In this document: piece by piece, positions 27,361-35,952 of the stretch | Layout of the letters: every line of letters starts with the position of its first letter | Position numbering within the stretch: position 1 is the stretch's first letter | Assembly: GCA_046533095.1 (NCBI GenBank) | Contig: JAJQRA010000042.1 | Location: forward strand, 1-64,000 | Source of the DNA: ZAX-1 sp046533095 | Lineage (GTDB): Bacteria; Bacillota; Clostridia; Lachnospirales; Lachnospiraceae | Direction of reading: 5' to 3' | Length of the DNA: 64,000 bases | Program-made: the position numbers and the translations under genes | The notes under the pieces: model-generated | Database searches by the model: none | The model's input: only the letters and a program-made list of their open reading frames with translations | What the model was told of the DNA's origin: nothing

Positions 27361-28737
27361 ATGAAATGTTATAGATGCCAGACAGTTTTGGCGAAAGAGG
27401 AATATTGTCCTACATGCCAAGCTGATGTTCATGTATACAAAAGGATTATCTATTTGTCTAATATGTATTATAATGAAGGCTTAGAAAAGGCACATGTACG
27501 GGATTTGTCAGGTGCAGCCGTTGCTTTACGGAAAAGTTTGAAATACGATAAAATGAATATTTTGGCAAGAAACCTTTTGGGGCTTATTTACTTTGAAATG
27601 GGTGAAACGGTAAGTGCCTTGAGTGAATGGGTGATAAGCCGTAATTTAAAGCCGGAAAGCAACAGTGCCGAGCAATATCTTAGCATTGTGCAATCCGGTC
27701 AAAGTAAGCTAGATGTCATCAACCAGACGATTAGAAAATACAACCAAGCATTGGCTTACTGCAAGCAAGACAGCAAGGATTTAGCTGCTTTGCAGCTGAA
27801 AAAAGTCTTGTCTTTAAATCCCAACTTAATCAAAGGGCATCAATTGCTGGCGTTATTGTATATGGAAGAAGGGAAAGGGGATCTTGCAAAAAAATCACTC
27901 ATGAATGCAATGAAAATTGATCGGAACAACACGACAACGCTACGTTATTTACAGGTACTGGACGAAGATTTTGTAAACGGCGCCCCACCTAGAAAAGGAA
28001 CTCGTAAGGGAAAAGAAGCACCTGTTTCCTACCGAAGCGGAAATGACACGATTATCCGCCCTACAAATTTTAAAGACTATTCAGCCGTAACAACGATTTT
28101 AAATATTGCAATTGGTGCTGTTTTAGGAATTTTAATAACATGGTTTTTGATTGTTCCAAATGTAAAGCAGAAAGCAAAGAGTGAAGCAAATAAGGCAATT
28201 CTTGAAGCGAGTGATGCAATTGCAACTAAAAATCAATCGATGAAAACGTTAGAGGATGAAATCACGGCATTGCAGAATCAAATTGCAGAGCTTGAGACGA
28301 ATTTAAGTACCAGCGAACGAATCATAGATACGTATGAGAAATTGCTTATAGCTTGTGATGCACTTGCACGCGGAGATGTCCAAGGAGCAGGTGATGGGCT
28401 TGAACTTGTAACGCCCGATGATTTGCGGGAGCCTGCAAGAGCCATTTATGATTCTATTAATACACAGGCAAGCGCCCAGTATATGGAAACGGTATATGCA
28501 GAAGGCAACGATGCGTATAGACGTCAAGATTTTCCAGTGGCAGTCGAGAAGCTTGCTAGGGTAGTGGAGATAGATGAGGGCTATCATAATGGGGATGCAA
28601 TTTACTATTTGGGGCAGTCTTACCGAAAACTCGAGGATTATGAGAATGCAAGGCTTTGCTATGAAAAAGTAGCTGCATTGTTTCCAGGGACGGAAAAAGC
28701 TAGGAATTCCGGCAATTATTTAGAAAGTATGCAGTAA
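27361..28737 (+). CDS. Zinc-ribbon TPR membrane protein
   Basis: 458 residues. The N-terminus has a zinc ribbon (CYRCQT and CPTCQ, two CxxC pairs within the first 20 residues), followed by TPR-like helical repeats to about residue 200, a single transmembrane helix near 245-265, a coiled-coil to about 325 and further TPR repeats at the C-terminus. Such architecture suggests a cytoplasmic N-terminus and an extracytoplasmic scaffold. Families of this kind occur in many Lachnospiraceae, with no known function. Possibly envelope or division related. Confidence 0.72.
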   Translation: MKCYRCQTVLAKEEYCPTCQADVHVYKRIIYLSNMYYNEGLEKAHVRDLSGAAVALRKSLKYDKMNILARNLLGLIYFEMGETVSALSEWVISRNLKPESNSAEQYLSIVQSGQSKLDVINQTIRKYNQALAYCKQDSKDLAALQLKKVLSLNPNLIKGHQLLALLYMEEGKGDLAKKSLMNAMKIDRNNTTTLRYLQVLDEDFVNGAPPRKGTRKGKEAPVSYRSGNDTIIRPTNFKDYSAVTTILNIAIGAVLGILITWFLIVPNVKQKAKSEANKAILEASDAIATKNQSMKTLEDEITALQNQIAELETNLSTSERIIDTYEKLLIACDALARGDVQGAGDGLELVTPDDLREPARAIYDSINTQASAQYMETVYAEGNDAYRRQDFPVAVEKLARVVEIDEGYHNGDAIYYLGQSYRKLEDYENARLCYEKVAALFPGTEKARNSGNYLESMQ

Positions 28738-29048
28738 AACAAGAAATGTCAAATGATAAATGTAAGTTGCCGCAAACAAGAAATGTCAAATGATAAATAG
28801 GAGTTGTTGTAAAATCAACATAAATTTCTAATTAGAATCCAGATAATGGAATTTTTGTGTTACATTCACAGCCAGCGGTGAATAGTTGCCATCTTAGCTG
28901 TGAGCGTTACTAGCTAGATTCCAATCGGCCAACTATGTTTAGAAATGGGTAGATTTTGCAACGACTATTTTTAATTCAAAAGAAAGTGATTCTGACAAGT
29001 CAGAATTTATTTCAATAAAAAAATAACGCAGGAGGGAATCACATTAGC
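28738..29048. other. Intergenic region before spoIIA
   Basis: No gene. It contains a direct repeat (AACAAGAAATGTCAAATGAT at 28738 and at about 28775), a long-range inverted repeat (AGTTGTTGTAAAATC at 28802-28816 with GATTTTGCAACGACT at 28951-28965), and a perfect palindrome ATTCTGAC-AA-GTCAGAAT at 28989-29006 just upstream of spoIIAA. A sigma-H promoter is expected for spoIIA, but I cannot place one with confidence. Confidence 0.5.
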
Positions 29049-29354
29049 ATGGATTATAAATATGAACAGGAAAAAGGGAGTTTGACGGTATGTATGCCAA
29101 GGGAATTAGACCATCATCAAGCGAATATGTTAAAAGTGCAGATAGATGATTTATTGTCTTCGTCTAATGCCCAGACTTTGATTATGGATTTTAAAGATAC
29201 CGCTTTTATGGACAGTTCCGGCATAGGGGTAATTTTGGGAAGATATAAAAGTATGCATTATAGATCTGGGAAACTAGTGGCGGTTCATCTAAGCGACCAA
29301 GTGGATAAGATTTTCAAAATGTCAGGGCTTCATAAAATTGTTGAGATTTTATAA
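29049..29354 (+). CDS. spoIIAA: Anti-sigma-F factor antagonist
   Basis: 101 residues, STAS domain. FMDSSGIGVILGRYK contains the conserved phosphorylatable Ser in DSSGIG. SpoIIAA in its unphosphorylated form binds SpoIIAB and releases sigma-F in the forespore. AGGAGGG lies 11 nt before the ATG. First gene of a spoIIAA-spoIIAB-sigF operon in canonical order, so the organism is a genuine or recent endospore former. Confidence 0.95.
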   Translation: MDYKYEQEKGSLTVCMPRELDHHQANMLKVQIDDLLSSSNAQTLIMDFKDTAFMDSSGIGVILGRYKSMHYRSGKLVAVHLSDQVDKIFKMSGLHKIVEIL

Positions 29355-29501
29355 GGAATGGCGGTTGCATCATGCATTTATTTTTTACGGATACACTATA
29401 TATGAAAACCACAATAATATAGTTTGTATATCTGATATCCAAGGAAGGTTTGTATCGCATTTTGCAACAGCCCCGTGGCAAATATAAGGAGGATAGTAAA
29501 C
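29355..29501. other. Spacer with inverted-repeat ends inside spoIIA
   Basis: The usually tight spoIIAA-spoIIAB junction is opened by a 147-bp spacer. Its ends are imperfect inverted repeats (GGCGGTTGCATCATGC at 29360-29375, GCATTTTGCAACAGCC at 29457-29472), like the elements at 28802-28965 and 39472-39609. Possibly a small MITE-like insertion. Confidence 0.5.
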
Positions 29502-29954
29502 ATGGAAGGGTTAAAAAATGAAATGAAGCTGGAGTTTACCTCCCGGTCGTCAAATGAAGGATTTGCCAGAGTGGCAGTGGGGGCATTTGTGGCAGAATTA
29601 GATCCTACGGTAGATGAACTGGCAGATATTAAAACAGCAGTGTCTGAAGCGGTTACAAATTCAATTATCCATGGCTATAATTTAAAAGACGGGCTTATTG
29701 TTATCACATGTTGCGTACAAGGGCAGGAAGTAGAGATTTCAGTGATGGATGCAGGGCAGGGAATCACAGATATTAAGAAAGCAAGAGAGCCACTCTATAC
29801 GACGCGCCCCGAACTGGAACGTTCCGGTATGGGATTTGCTTTTATGGAGGCATTCATGGACGAAGTAGCCGTAGAGTCCCATGTGAACGTAGGCACAACA
29901 GTAACCATGAGGAAGACAATTGGTAGAGGTTCGTGGAAACAAAAATGCTTATAA
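29502..29954 (+). CDS. spoIIAB: Anti-sigma-F factor, serine kinase
   Basis: 150 residues from the ATG at 29502 (AAGGAGG 8 nt upstream; the open frame reaches 29475). GHKL ATP-binding fold: N-box SEAVTNSIIHGY, G1 box DAGQGI and G2-like ERSGMGFAFM are all present. SpoIIAB binds sigma-F and phosphorylates SpoIIAA. Separated from spoIIAA by an unusual 147-bp spacer with inverted-repeat ends. Confidence 0.95.
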   Translation: MEGLKNEMKLEFTSRSSNEGFARVAVGAFVAELDPTVDELADIKTAVSEAVTNSIIHGYNLKDGLIVITCCVQGQEVEISVMDAGQGITDIKKAREPLYTTRPELERSGMGFAFMEAFMDEVAVESHVNVGTTVTMRKTIGRGSWKQKCL

Positions 29955-30015
29955 TCTGAAATTTAATATCCCCTAAAAATGGATAAATGGAAGTTATAGA
30001 GGGAAAGGCTGAAAC

Positions 30016-30732
30016 ATGGATCGAACCATCACTTTAATTGAACAATCACACCAAGGGGATAAAAGCGCAAGGGACAAGCTGGTACAAAGTAATCTGGGTC
30101 TGGTATGGAGCATCGTCAGAAGATTTGACAACAGAGGCGCCGAGCTAGAGGATCTGTTCCAGATTGGGAGCATTGGATTGATGAAAGCAATTGATAAATT
30201 TGATACGACCTTTGAGGTACGTTTTTCCACTTATGCCGTACCCATGATTACCGGTGAGATAAAACGTTTTTTGCGAGACGATGGAATGATTAAGGTAAGC
30301 AGAAGCTTAAAGGAAAATGCGGCAAAAATAAAAGGGACAGAAAGCCGTTTGCAAAAAGAGCGGTGTAGAGATATTACATTGCAGGAACTATCAGACGAAA
30401 CCGGTTTATCAAGGGAAGAAATTGTAATGGCATTAGAAGCAAATATTGAAGTGGAATCCATTTACAAAACAGTCTATCAATCGGAGGGCAACGAAATTTG
30501 CTTGATCGATCGGCTTCAGGAAAAAAAGGACAGCAATGAACGCTTGCTAAACACCATGCTTTTAGAACAACTAATGGAGGACTTAAATGAAGTGGAACGG
30601 CAGTTAATCAGCCTGCGCTATTTCAAAGATAAGACACAAATGGAGGTAGCAAAATATCTTGGTATCAGCCAAGTGCAAGTGAGCCGACTGGAAAAAAAAA
30701 TATTGTTGCGCCTGCGCCAACATGTTGTTTGA
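30016..30732 (+). CDS. sigF: RNA polymerase sigma-F factor
   Basis: 238 residues with sigma-70 regions 2 (DLFQIGSIGLMKAIDKFD), 3 and 4 (EVAKYLGISQVQVSRLEKK). Forespore-specific sigma factor kept inactive by SpoIIAB. GAGGGAAAGG precedes the ATG. The gene ends 8 bp before a 57-bp tandem repeat derived from the converging thyA gene. Confidence 0.95.
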   Translation: MDRTITLIEQSHQGDKSARDKLVQSNLGLVWSIVRRFDNRGAELEDLFQIGSIGLMKAIDKFDTTFEVRFSTYAVPMITGEIKRFLRDDGMIKVSRSLKENAAKIKGTESRLQKERCRDITLQELSDETGLSREEIVMALEANIEVESIYKTVYQSEGNEICLIDRLQEKKDSNERLLNTMLLEQLMEDLNEVERQLISLRYFKDKTQMEVAKYLGISQVQVSRLEKKILLRLRQHVV

Positions 30733-30740
30733 ACATAGTT

Positions 30741-30904
30741 GCCATTACACTGCGATCGGGATATTCTTTATTTGTGGACCTGTTTTGAAAGGAAGAGGCC
30801 ATTACACCGCGATCGGGATATTCTTTATCTGTGGACCTGTTTTGAAAGGAAGAGGCCATTACACCGCGATCGGGATATTCTTTATCTGTGGACCTGTTTT
30901 ATAA
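30741..30904. repeat. 57-bp tandem repeat derived from thyA 3' end
   Basis: Three copies with an exact 57-bp period (ATTACAC at 30744, 30801 and 30858). The third copy contains the last 15 codons and stop of thyA on the minus strand; the other two lie between thyA and sigF. Copies 2 and 3 are nearly identical, copy 1 slightly diverged. Confidence 0.9.
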
Positions 30905-31707
30905 TGAAGAAGTGCTACATCCTCCATGGTAAATGCATAAAAATCTTTTATGTTCGGATTTAACACAAATTCTGGTGCCGGATGGGTCTCCCTTTTTATT
31001 AATTCCTCAATGAGGGGGATATGCCTGTCATAAATATGTGCATCGGCAATCACATGTACTAATTCACCGACTTGCATGCCACAGGTTTGCGCTAGCATGT
31101 GGACAAGTACGGCATATTGGCATACATTCCAATTGTTTGCGGTCAATATATCTTGAGAGCGTTGATTTAGGATAGCATTAAGGGTAAGCTTTTCATGCCC
31201 TTTTTGTTGTGTAACGTTAAACGTCATACTATAGGCACAGGGATATAGATTCATTTCATGTAAATCTTGATGCACATAAATATTTGTCATGATTCGGCGG
31301 CTAAATGGATGATGTTTCAAATCATAGATGACCCGGTCAACTTGATCCATGCAGCCTTCTTTGTATTGATGCTTCACACGTAGCTGATAGCCATAGGCCT
31401 TGCCGATAGAGCCGTCCTCATCTGCCCACTCGTCCCAGACATGGCTATTCAAGTCGTGGATATTGTTTGATTTCTTCTGCCAAATCCAAAGCATTTCATC
31501 GGTACAGCTCTTAATTGCCGTTTTCCTTAATGTAATGGCGGGGAATTCTTTGGATAAATCATAGCGATTGACGATTCCAAATTGCTTGATCGTAAAAGCA
31601 CTTGATCCGTCTTCCCATTTTGGACGAACCTTTTCCCCCTCTGTACTGATCCCATTTTTTAAAATAGTATTGCACATATCTATAAATATATTGTCTGCAA
31701 GACTCAT
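30859..31707 (-). CDS. thyA: Thymidylate synthase
   Basis: 282 residues. Makes dTMP from dUMP with methylenetetrahydrofolate. RRIMTNIYVHQDL contains the phosphate-binding Arg pair, LYPCAYSMTF carries the catalytic Cys after Pro, and RSQDILTANNWN is the dUMP-binding block. The sequence is of the more divergent ThyA type rather than the E. coli type. The ATG follows a weak AAAGGAG. Its 3' end has been tandemly duplicated (30741-30904) and its promoter region is also duplicated (31731 and 31823). Confidence 0.92.
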   Translation of the reverse strand: MSLADNIFIDMCNTILKNGISTEGEKVRPKWEDGSSAFTIKQFGIVNRYDLSKEFPAITLRKTAIKSCTDEMLWIWQKKSNNIHDLNSHVWDEWADEDGSIGKAYGYQLRVKHQYKEGCMDQVDRVIYDLKHHPFSRRIMTNIYVHQDLHEMNLYPCAYSMTFNVTQQKGHEKLTLNAILNQRSQDILTANNWNVCQYAVLVHMLAQTCGMQVGELVHVIADAHIYDRHIPLIEELIKRETHPAPEFVLNPNIKDFYAFTMEDVALLHYKTGPQIKNIPIAV

Positions 31708-32113
31708 CGCTAAACTCCTTTGAACACCGGTGTAAAGTTCACTATGTTCACATTATACCATGATTATTCCATAATCATAATAGCCCGCCGGGGGATGCAC
31801 ACTTCGCTTCGCTCGGTGCAGGTATAAAGTTCACTATGTTCACATTATACCATGTGCCCAGTAGAAAGGAAAGTGTAGACAAATAAATTTGTTGAGAAAA
31901 AAGAAAATGGAATAATTTTATTTTTTTTAGCAAAATCCATAAAAATGGTGTATAATAAATGACAGAAATGAATAGCGTAGCCCATCGGGATATTTAGCGA
32001 GCTTCTATCGAGCTTAGTGGCTGTGGTGACTAAACTCGAACCGAATGCCTGTGGCTGATGTTTTGTGTAGCAAAATCCCGAGAATTACTTTAATAGAACA
32101 AGGAGAATGTACG
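31708..32113. other. Divergent control region, thyA and 32114 gene
   Basis: A 32-bp direct repeat containing a minus-strand TATAAT occurs at 31731-31762 and 31823-31854, so thyA may have two promoter copies. Between them is a GC-rich hairpin around TGCAC and GTGCA. To the right, TATAAT at 31951-31956 precedes a leader with TAGCCCATCGGG at 31978 and the conserved core at 32057-32086 just before the next gene. Confidence 0.5.
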
Positions 32114-32359
32114 ATGAGTCAAGAGAAAGTAGATCGCTATAAAAAACAAAAGGCGAATCGCAAAGAAATTATAAAAAAGGAAAAAAGGAATAAAATAATT
32201 GCAAAAGTTGTAGGAAGTGTTGTTTGTTTGTCTATTGTCGGCTGGCTAGGCTGGTCCTTATATGGCACGATTTCAGCGAAGAATCCGATAGCCGCAACAG
32301 AAGTTAATTTGGACGCGATTTCAGACTATTTTAATAGCGTAGCTGAGGCGGAGGAATAG
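32114..32359 (+). CDS. Small single-pass membrane protein
   Basis: 81 residues from the ATG at 32114 (AAGGAGAATGT upstream; the open frame extends to 32045 without a site). A highly basic first 30 residues, one transmembrane helix at about 34-54 and a short acidic tail give an N-in single-pass topology. It resembles in layout, not in sequence, the product at 39141, and both are preceded by the same leader core. No function recognised. Confidence 0.6.
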   Translation: MSQEKVDRYKKQKANRKEIIKKEKRNKIIAKVVGSVVCLSIVGWLGWSLYGTISAKNPIAATEVNLDAISDYFNSVAEAEE

Positions 32360-32401
32360 GAAAAATAGTAACGGGAAAGAAAAAGTTTGATATATTTTGA
32401 G

Positions 32402-32490
32402 TTTAGTGACGGTACTTGAAAGGTAGCACACAAGACATGTATCTTGTGTGCAATACCTAATACACCCTGTTGCCTGGTTCTTTTCCTAGT
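32402..32490. terminator. Structured region between converging genes
   Basis: A perfect 10-bp stem, GCACACAAGA at 32426-32435 with TCTTGTGTGC at 32442-32451, is extended by GGTA and TACC. An outer pairing GGTACT (about 32411) with AGTACC (about 32488) could enclose it. There is no T-tract, so it may be a terminator for the converging genes or a small structured RNA. Confidence 0.4.
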
Positions 32491-32576
32491 ACCGCAACAA
32501 AGTGGTCCACACACGATGCTTTTTCGCTAAGGGGAATTTACTGCACAAAAACCAAGAGAAGCAACAAAATGATCCA

Positions 32577-33035
32577 TCACTTACGGTTTTTTTGCCCCTC
32601 CGGTGTTTTGGCTTTCTCTAAAGCAGACTTCACTGCCTGCAGTAAGATAGTAGAGGTATATTGGTTTTCCTCCGAATATGTAATCTTATCCAATGACTGG
32701 TTTTCGTAAATCTGTTGGCTGATACTGTCTAGCGCCGGTTGCATGAGCGGATACATGGTCGCTATCGTTTCATCCATGTTTACCAGTGAAATGGAATTGA
32801 TGTGGTTGCTATCCACGACTACTTCTACATCAATGGCACTGTCATTAAACAGGATAGATGAGGTATAGACTCCTGCTACATACTGCATTGTTTCCGTGCT
32901 TTTTCCTTTTTCGCCTTTATCTGGCAGAAACATGAAAATCAGCAGTAAAATCAACAAAATTCCAAGTACCGCAAAAACAGCTGTATAAATCAGTTCCTTT
33001 AAATGCAGAACAACAATTTTTGTTTTTGAACTCAA
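32577..33035 (-). CDS. Membrane-anchored FMN-binding-like protein
   Basis: 152 residues with a basic N-terminus, a transmembrane helix at about 14-36 and an extracytoplasmic domain. The order YVAGVYTS, DVEVVVDSNHINSI and TSTILLQAVKSALEKA follows the RnfG-type FMN-binding fold, but the flavin-attachment SGAT motif is replaced by a YSEENQYTS stretch, so covalent FMN binding is doubtful. Secreted or membrane electron-transfer relative, or a repurposed lipid or ligand-binding domain. Converges with the 32114 gene. Confidence 0.55.
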   Translation of the reverse strand: MSSKTKIVVLHLKELIYTAVFAVLGILLILLLIFMFLPDKGEKGKSTETMQYVAGVYTSSILFNDSAIDVEVVVDSNHINSISLVNMDETIATMYPLMQPALDSISQQIYENQSLDKITYSEENQYTSTILLQAVKSALEKAKTPEGQKNRK

Positions 33036-33249
33036 GGGAGACCTCCTATATCATTTCGCTTGATAAAGTTTATGTTTGAAGAGGTGGTTTTATTCGGATT
33101 AGTTTGCAGGAATATTTTCATTTCTAACAGGAAAGCATGTCCGATAAGATGCTTTCTAAGGGGTGTGCGCTGTAGCATGTACAAAACATACCACGAATGA
33201 AACTGTGATAGGATTCTTTACTCAATGTAGTGATAGGGAGGCTGTAAGG

Positions 33250-33813
33250 ATGAATACGAATATATACGAACTTATGTTTATGGAACCACAGAAACAAGAA
33301 ATACAAAGAATAATTGACTGCAATGAAAAAACACAGCAATATGGATTAGCCTTAACAAAAGAAGATGCCCATACGTTAATGGTATCAAGGCAAAATTCCC
33401 TAAAAGAGAATCAGCGTGTAGAGTTTGGCAAAAGTATCCTGCCGGATATTATTGATGCATTTTGTGATTCTCAATATATCATGCAAGATAATTACATGGA
33501 GACTTTGGCACAGATACAAGATATTTTTTATTTGTATAAAAATGAATCTGAGGACGAATTAACAGATGCCGAATTGATGGATTTTATGAAAAAGCAATTT
33601 GAAGAAACATGTTTTGGCGATTTGGACTATTTAAAGGGGACCTGTCTGGAACGCTTTGCTAAAGCTGTCCGCAGTGGATATCAATCTCAAATGCAGCATA
33701 GGTTAAGGGATGAATATACCTTACGGGATGTGGAAAACGAATATAGTAAATTGTCAGAAGAAACAAGATGGGAATATGAAGTTTATAAGCAAAAACTGGA
33801 AGATACCTATTAA
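33250..33813 (+). CDS. DUF6323-like protein
   Basis: 187 residues from the ATG at 33250 (TAGGGAGG upstream; the frame extends to 33163). Soluble, largely helical, rich in acidic residues; includes GLALTKEDAHTLMVSR and a KSILPDIIDAFCDSQYI block. I associate it with the DUF6323 family of Firmicutes, function unknown. Monocistronic; a PHP gene follows after 77 bp. Confidence 0.55.
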   Translation: MNTNIYELMFMEPQKQEIQRIIDCNEKTQQYGLALTKEDAHTLMVSRQNSLKENQRVEFGKSILPDIIDAFCDSQYIMQDNYMETLAQIQDIFYLYKNESEDELTDAELMDFMKKQFEETCFGDLDYLKGTCLERFAKAVRSGYQSQMQHRLRDEYTLRDVENEYSKLSEETRWEYEVYKQKLEDTY

Positions 33814-33890
33814 AGATGGTATAGAATTGTTGCTTTTTCATAGGAAATTATGTCCTGTGAAAAATAAACAAAAATAGAAAGAAGGACATC

Positions 33891-34613
33891 ATGAAAGATT
33901 TTTTAGATTTGCATACCCATACGATAGCCAGTGGACATGCATATAATACAATCAATGAAATGATAGAAGCAGCGGCAAAAAAGGAGATACAAATACTCGG
34001 CATTACAGAACATGCGCCGTCACTGCCGGGTTCTTGCACTTCTATGTATTATATGAATCTTAAAGTCTTGCCCAGAGAAAAAATGGGCATAACCGTTTTG
34101 TATGGGACAGAGTTAAATATACTGGATTTTGAGGGAAGAGTGGATTTGCCGGAAGAAATAATTAGTGGGCTTGATCTTGTCATAGCAAGTATGCATACGC
34201 CATGTTTTACGTCTGGTGGTGCGGCAGAAAATACAAGGGCCTACTTAAATACAATGAAGAATCCATTTATTAATATCATTGGACATCCCGATGATTATCG
34301 TTTTCCGATTGATTATCCGGAATTAGTAAAAGGGGCAAAAGAACACCATGTACTGCTTGAAATGAACAATGCTTCCTTGGCTCCCACAAGTTTTCGAGGT
34401 AATCCGGTGGATATCTACAAAAACATGTTGGATTTATGTGAAAAACAGGATGTTCCTATTGTGGTAAATTCGGATGCTCATGTAGATATACAAGTAGGCA
34501 GGCATGATCTGGCGATGGCAATCATTGAAGAAATCCAGTTTCCTGAAAGGTTAGTCGTGAATGCCAATCCTGATTTGCTAAAAGAATACATAAATTGCTA
34601 TAAAGGGAGATAA
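33891..34613 (+). CDS. PHP-domain phosphoesterase, YcdX type
   Basis: 240 residues. The PHP metal motif DLHTHT is at residues 6-11, ITEHAP near residue 43, and the NSDAHVD and IIGHPDDYRF blocks carry further metal ligands. This set matches YcdX/histidinol-phosphatase-like hydrolases with a trinuclear metal site. The substrate is unknown; roles in nucleotide or polyol phosphate cleavage are common in the family. Confidence 0.82.
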   Translation: MKDFLDLHTHTIASGHAYNTINEMIEAAAKKEIQILGITEHAPSLPGSCTSMYYMNLKVLPREKMGITVLYGTELNILDFEGRVDLPEEIISGLDLVIASMHTPCFTSGGAAENTRAYLNTMKNPFINIIGHPDDYRFPIDYPELVKGAKEHHVLLEMNNASLAPTSFRGNPVDIYKNMLDLCEKQDVPIVVNSDAHVDIQVGRHDLAMAIIEEIQFPERLVVNANPDLLKEYINCYKGR

Positions 34614-34620
34614 GGTACAA

Positions 34621-34760
34621 GGATTTAAGCGAAAGCAGGGAACCTAGGGCAATCACATAGGTACAGTATCGTTGAATCATAGGATTTAAGGAAAGCAGGG
34701 AATCTAGGGCAATGGCATAGGTGCTGCAGTATCGCTGATTCATAGGATTTAAGGGAAAGT
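34621..34760 (+). repeat. 61-62-bp tandem repeat
   Basis: GGATTTAAG begins at 34621, 34682 and 34744, giving two full imperfect copies and a partial third between the PHP gene and the YerC-type gene. No gene or hairpin explains it. Confidence 0.8.
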
Positions 34761-34843
34761 AAAGAATAAGGTTTACTTTAGAACTTTAATATGCTAAAAT
34801 TTAAGTTAAATTGAATGAAAGTTAGTTAAAGGGGATCTGGCTT

Positions 34844-35143
34844 ATGAGCAAAAAAATTAGAACGGAAGCAGTAGATCATTTGTTTGAAGCAATTTTAAGC
34901 CTAGAAAATAAAGAGGAATGCTATAAATTTTTTGAAGATGTTTGTACAGTAAATGAGCTGTCGTCTTTATCACAGAGGTTTGAAGTTGCTAAAATGCTTC
35001 GTGACCAGAAAACATATTTAGATATTGCGGAAAGAACCGGTGCATCTACGGCTACAATTAGCCGTGTAAACAGATCTTTAAACTATGGCAGTGATGGGTA
35101 TGACATGGTATTTTCTAGAATAGAGATGGATGAAAGTGTATAG
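34844..35143 (+). CDS. YerC/YecD-type TrpR-superfamily regulator
   Basis: 99 residues, the typical length of the YerC family. A TrpR-like helix-turn-helix lies around TYLDIAERTGASTATISRVNRSL. DNA-binding regulator of unknown target. It is often found near pcrA in Firmicutes, as here, where pcrA lies 1.4 kb downstream. AAAGGGGATCT precedes the ATG. Confidence 0.85.
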   Translation: MSKKIRTEAVDHLFEAILSLENKEECYKFFEDVCTVNELSSLSQRFEVAKMLRDQKTYLDIAERTGASTATISRVNRSLNYGSDGYDMVFSRIEMDESV

Positions 35144-35257
35144 GGACATTGGGTCTGAACGGGGGCACAAGGGTCAAATAGAGATGAAGTGTAAAAATTA
35201 AGTTTACAAAATGTTGCAATAGAAGTTTAACAGAAAAAATAAAACGAAAGAGTATAG

Positions 35258-35944
35258 TCAATTTCGTTCTAGAGGTTTAGAACTATCCTGCTTTGTCTTA
35301 TCCGACTTTATTTTCGCTGGCTTAGGCTTCTCTTGTTTGACAGGAATCCCTTCGCTTTTTTCTTTTTGTAAATCTATCATTTTTTCAATCAATTGCTTCT
35401 TTATATAAACATCAAAACTTAACATACAGATAAATGCAAAATTCTGTAAATCCTGTTGCTCTTTTAAAGATGCATTCGGAAACGTTTCAGAGCTAATTTG
35501 AAATTTTCTTGCGATATCTGCTTGTAAAATTGTAACTTCTTCTTTTTCAAGTTGGAACACTTCCCTATAAATATCTTCCAATTGAAAATCCTGCCCATGG
35601 CCAAAATATTTTTCGGTAATCGGATTTAAAATTTCTTGAATATCATTAATGCTTAAAATATTTTTAAAATGATAAATAAAAATTAGGGTTAAGATATGCT
35701 CCTTGGAATACTTTTTCTTTTCAGGAGGAGGAAGCAAATTATTTTTGGTATAGTTGTTAATCATTGTTTTCGTCAATATTTTGTCTTCAAAACGCCGTTT
35801 TGAGGCTGTAAGCTGTGCATCCATAAAAGTTGTAACCTGATCCATATATAAATCTATATTTGGCAAATCTTCCGGTTTTATATAGTCAATTCTAGAAAGG
35901 CTTTGTAGAATACTGTTTAAAAAATCGTCTGTATTTAATGTCAT
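35258..35944 (-). CDS. DUF1836-family protein
   Basis: 228 residues. The central part (SKRRFEDKILTKTMINNY followed by NNLLPPPEKKKY and KEHILTLIFIYHFKNIL) matches the DUF1836 family, whose arrangement suggests a MerR-like winged helix. The C-terminus is a Lys-rich tail. Function unknown, probably a DNA-binding regulator. Its upstream region holds three TGAAC..GTTCA palindromes, which makes autoregulation plausible. Confidence 0.75.
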   Translation of the reverse strand: MTLNTDDFLNSILQSLSRIDYIKPEDLPNIDLYMDQVTTFMDAQLTASKRRFEDKILTKTMINNYTKNNLLPPPEKKKYSKEHILTLIFIYHFKNILSINDIQEILNPITEKYFGHGQDFQLEDIYREVFQLEKEEVTILQADIARKFQISSETFPNASLKEQQDLQNFAFICMLSFDVYIKKQLIEKMIDLQKEKSEGIPVKQEKPKPAKIKSDKTKQDSSKPLERN

Positions 35945-35952
35945 AGAACTCC

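Noticed and set aside
30741..30904. Possible CRISPR array
   Set aside because: The copies are contiguous 57-bp tandem units derived from thyA with no spacers; the 15250 and 34621 repeats likewise lack a repeat-spacer pattern.
30665..30904. Short repetitive ORFs on both strands across the 57-bp repeat
   Set aside because: Open frames arise only because the period is a multiple of three; no start signals.
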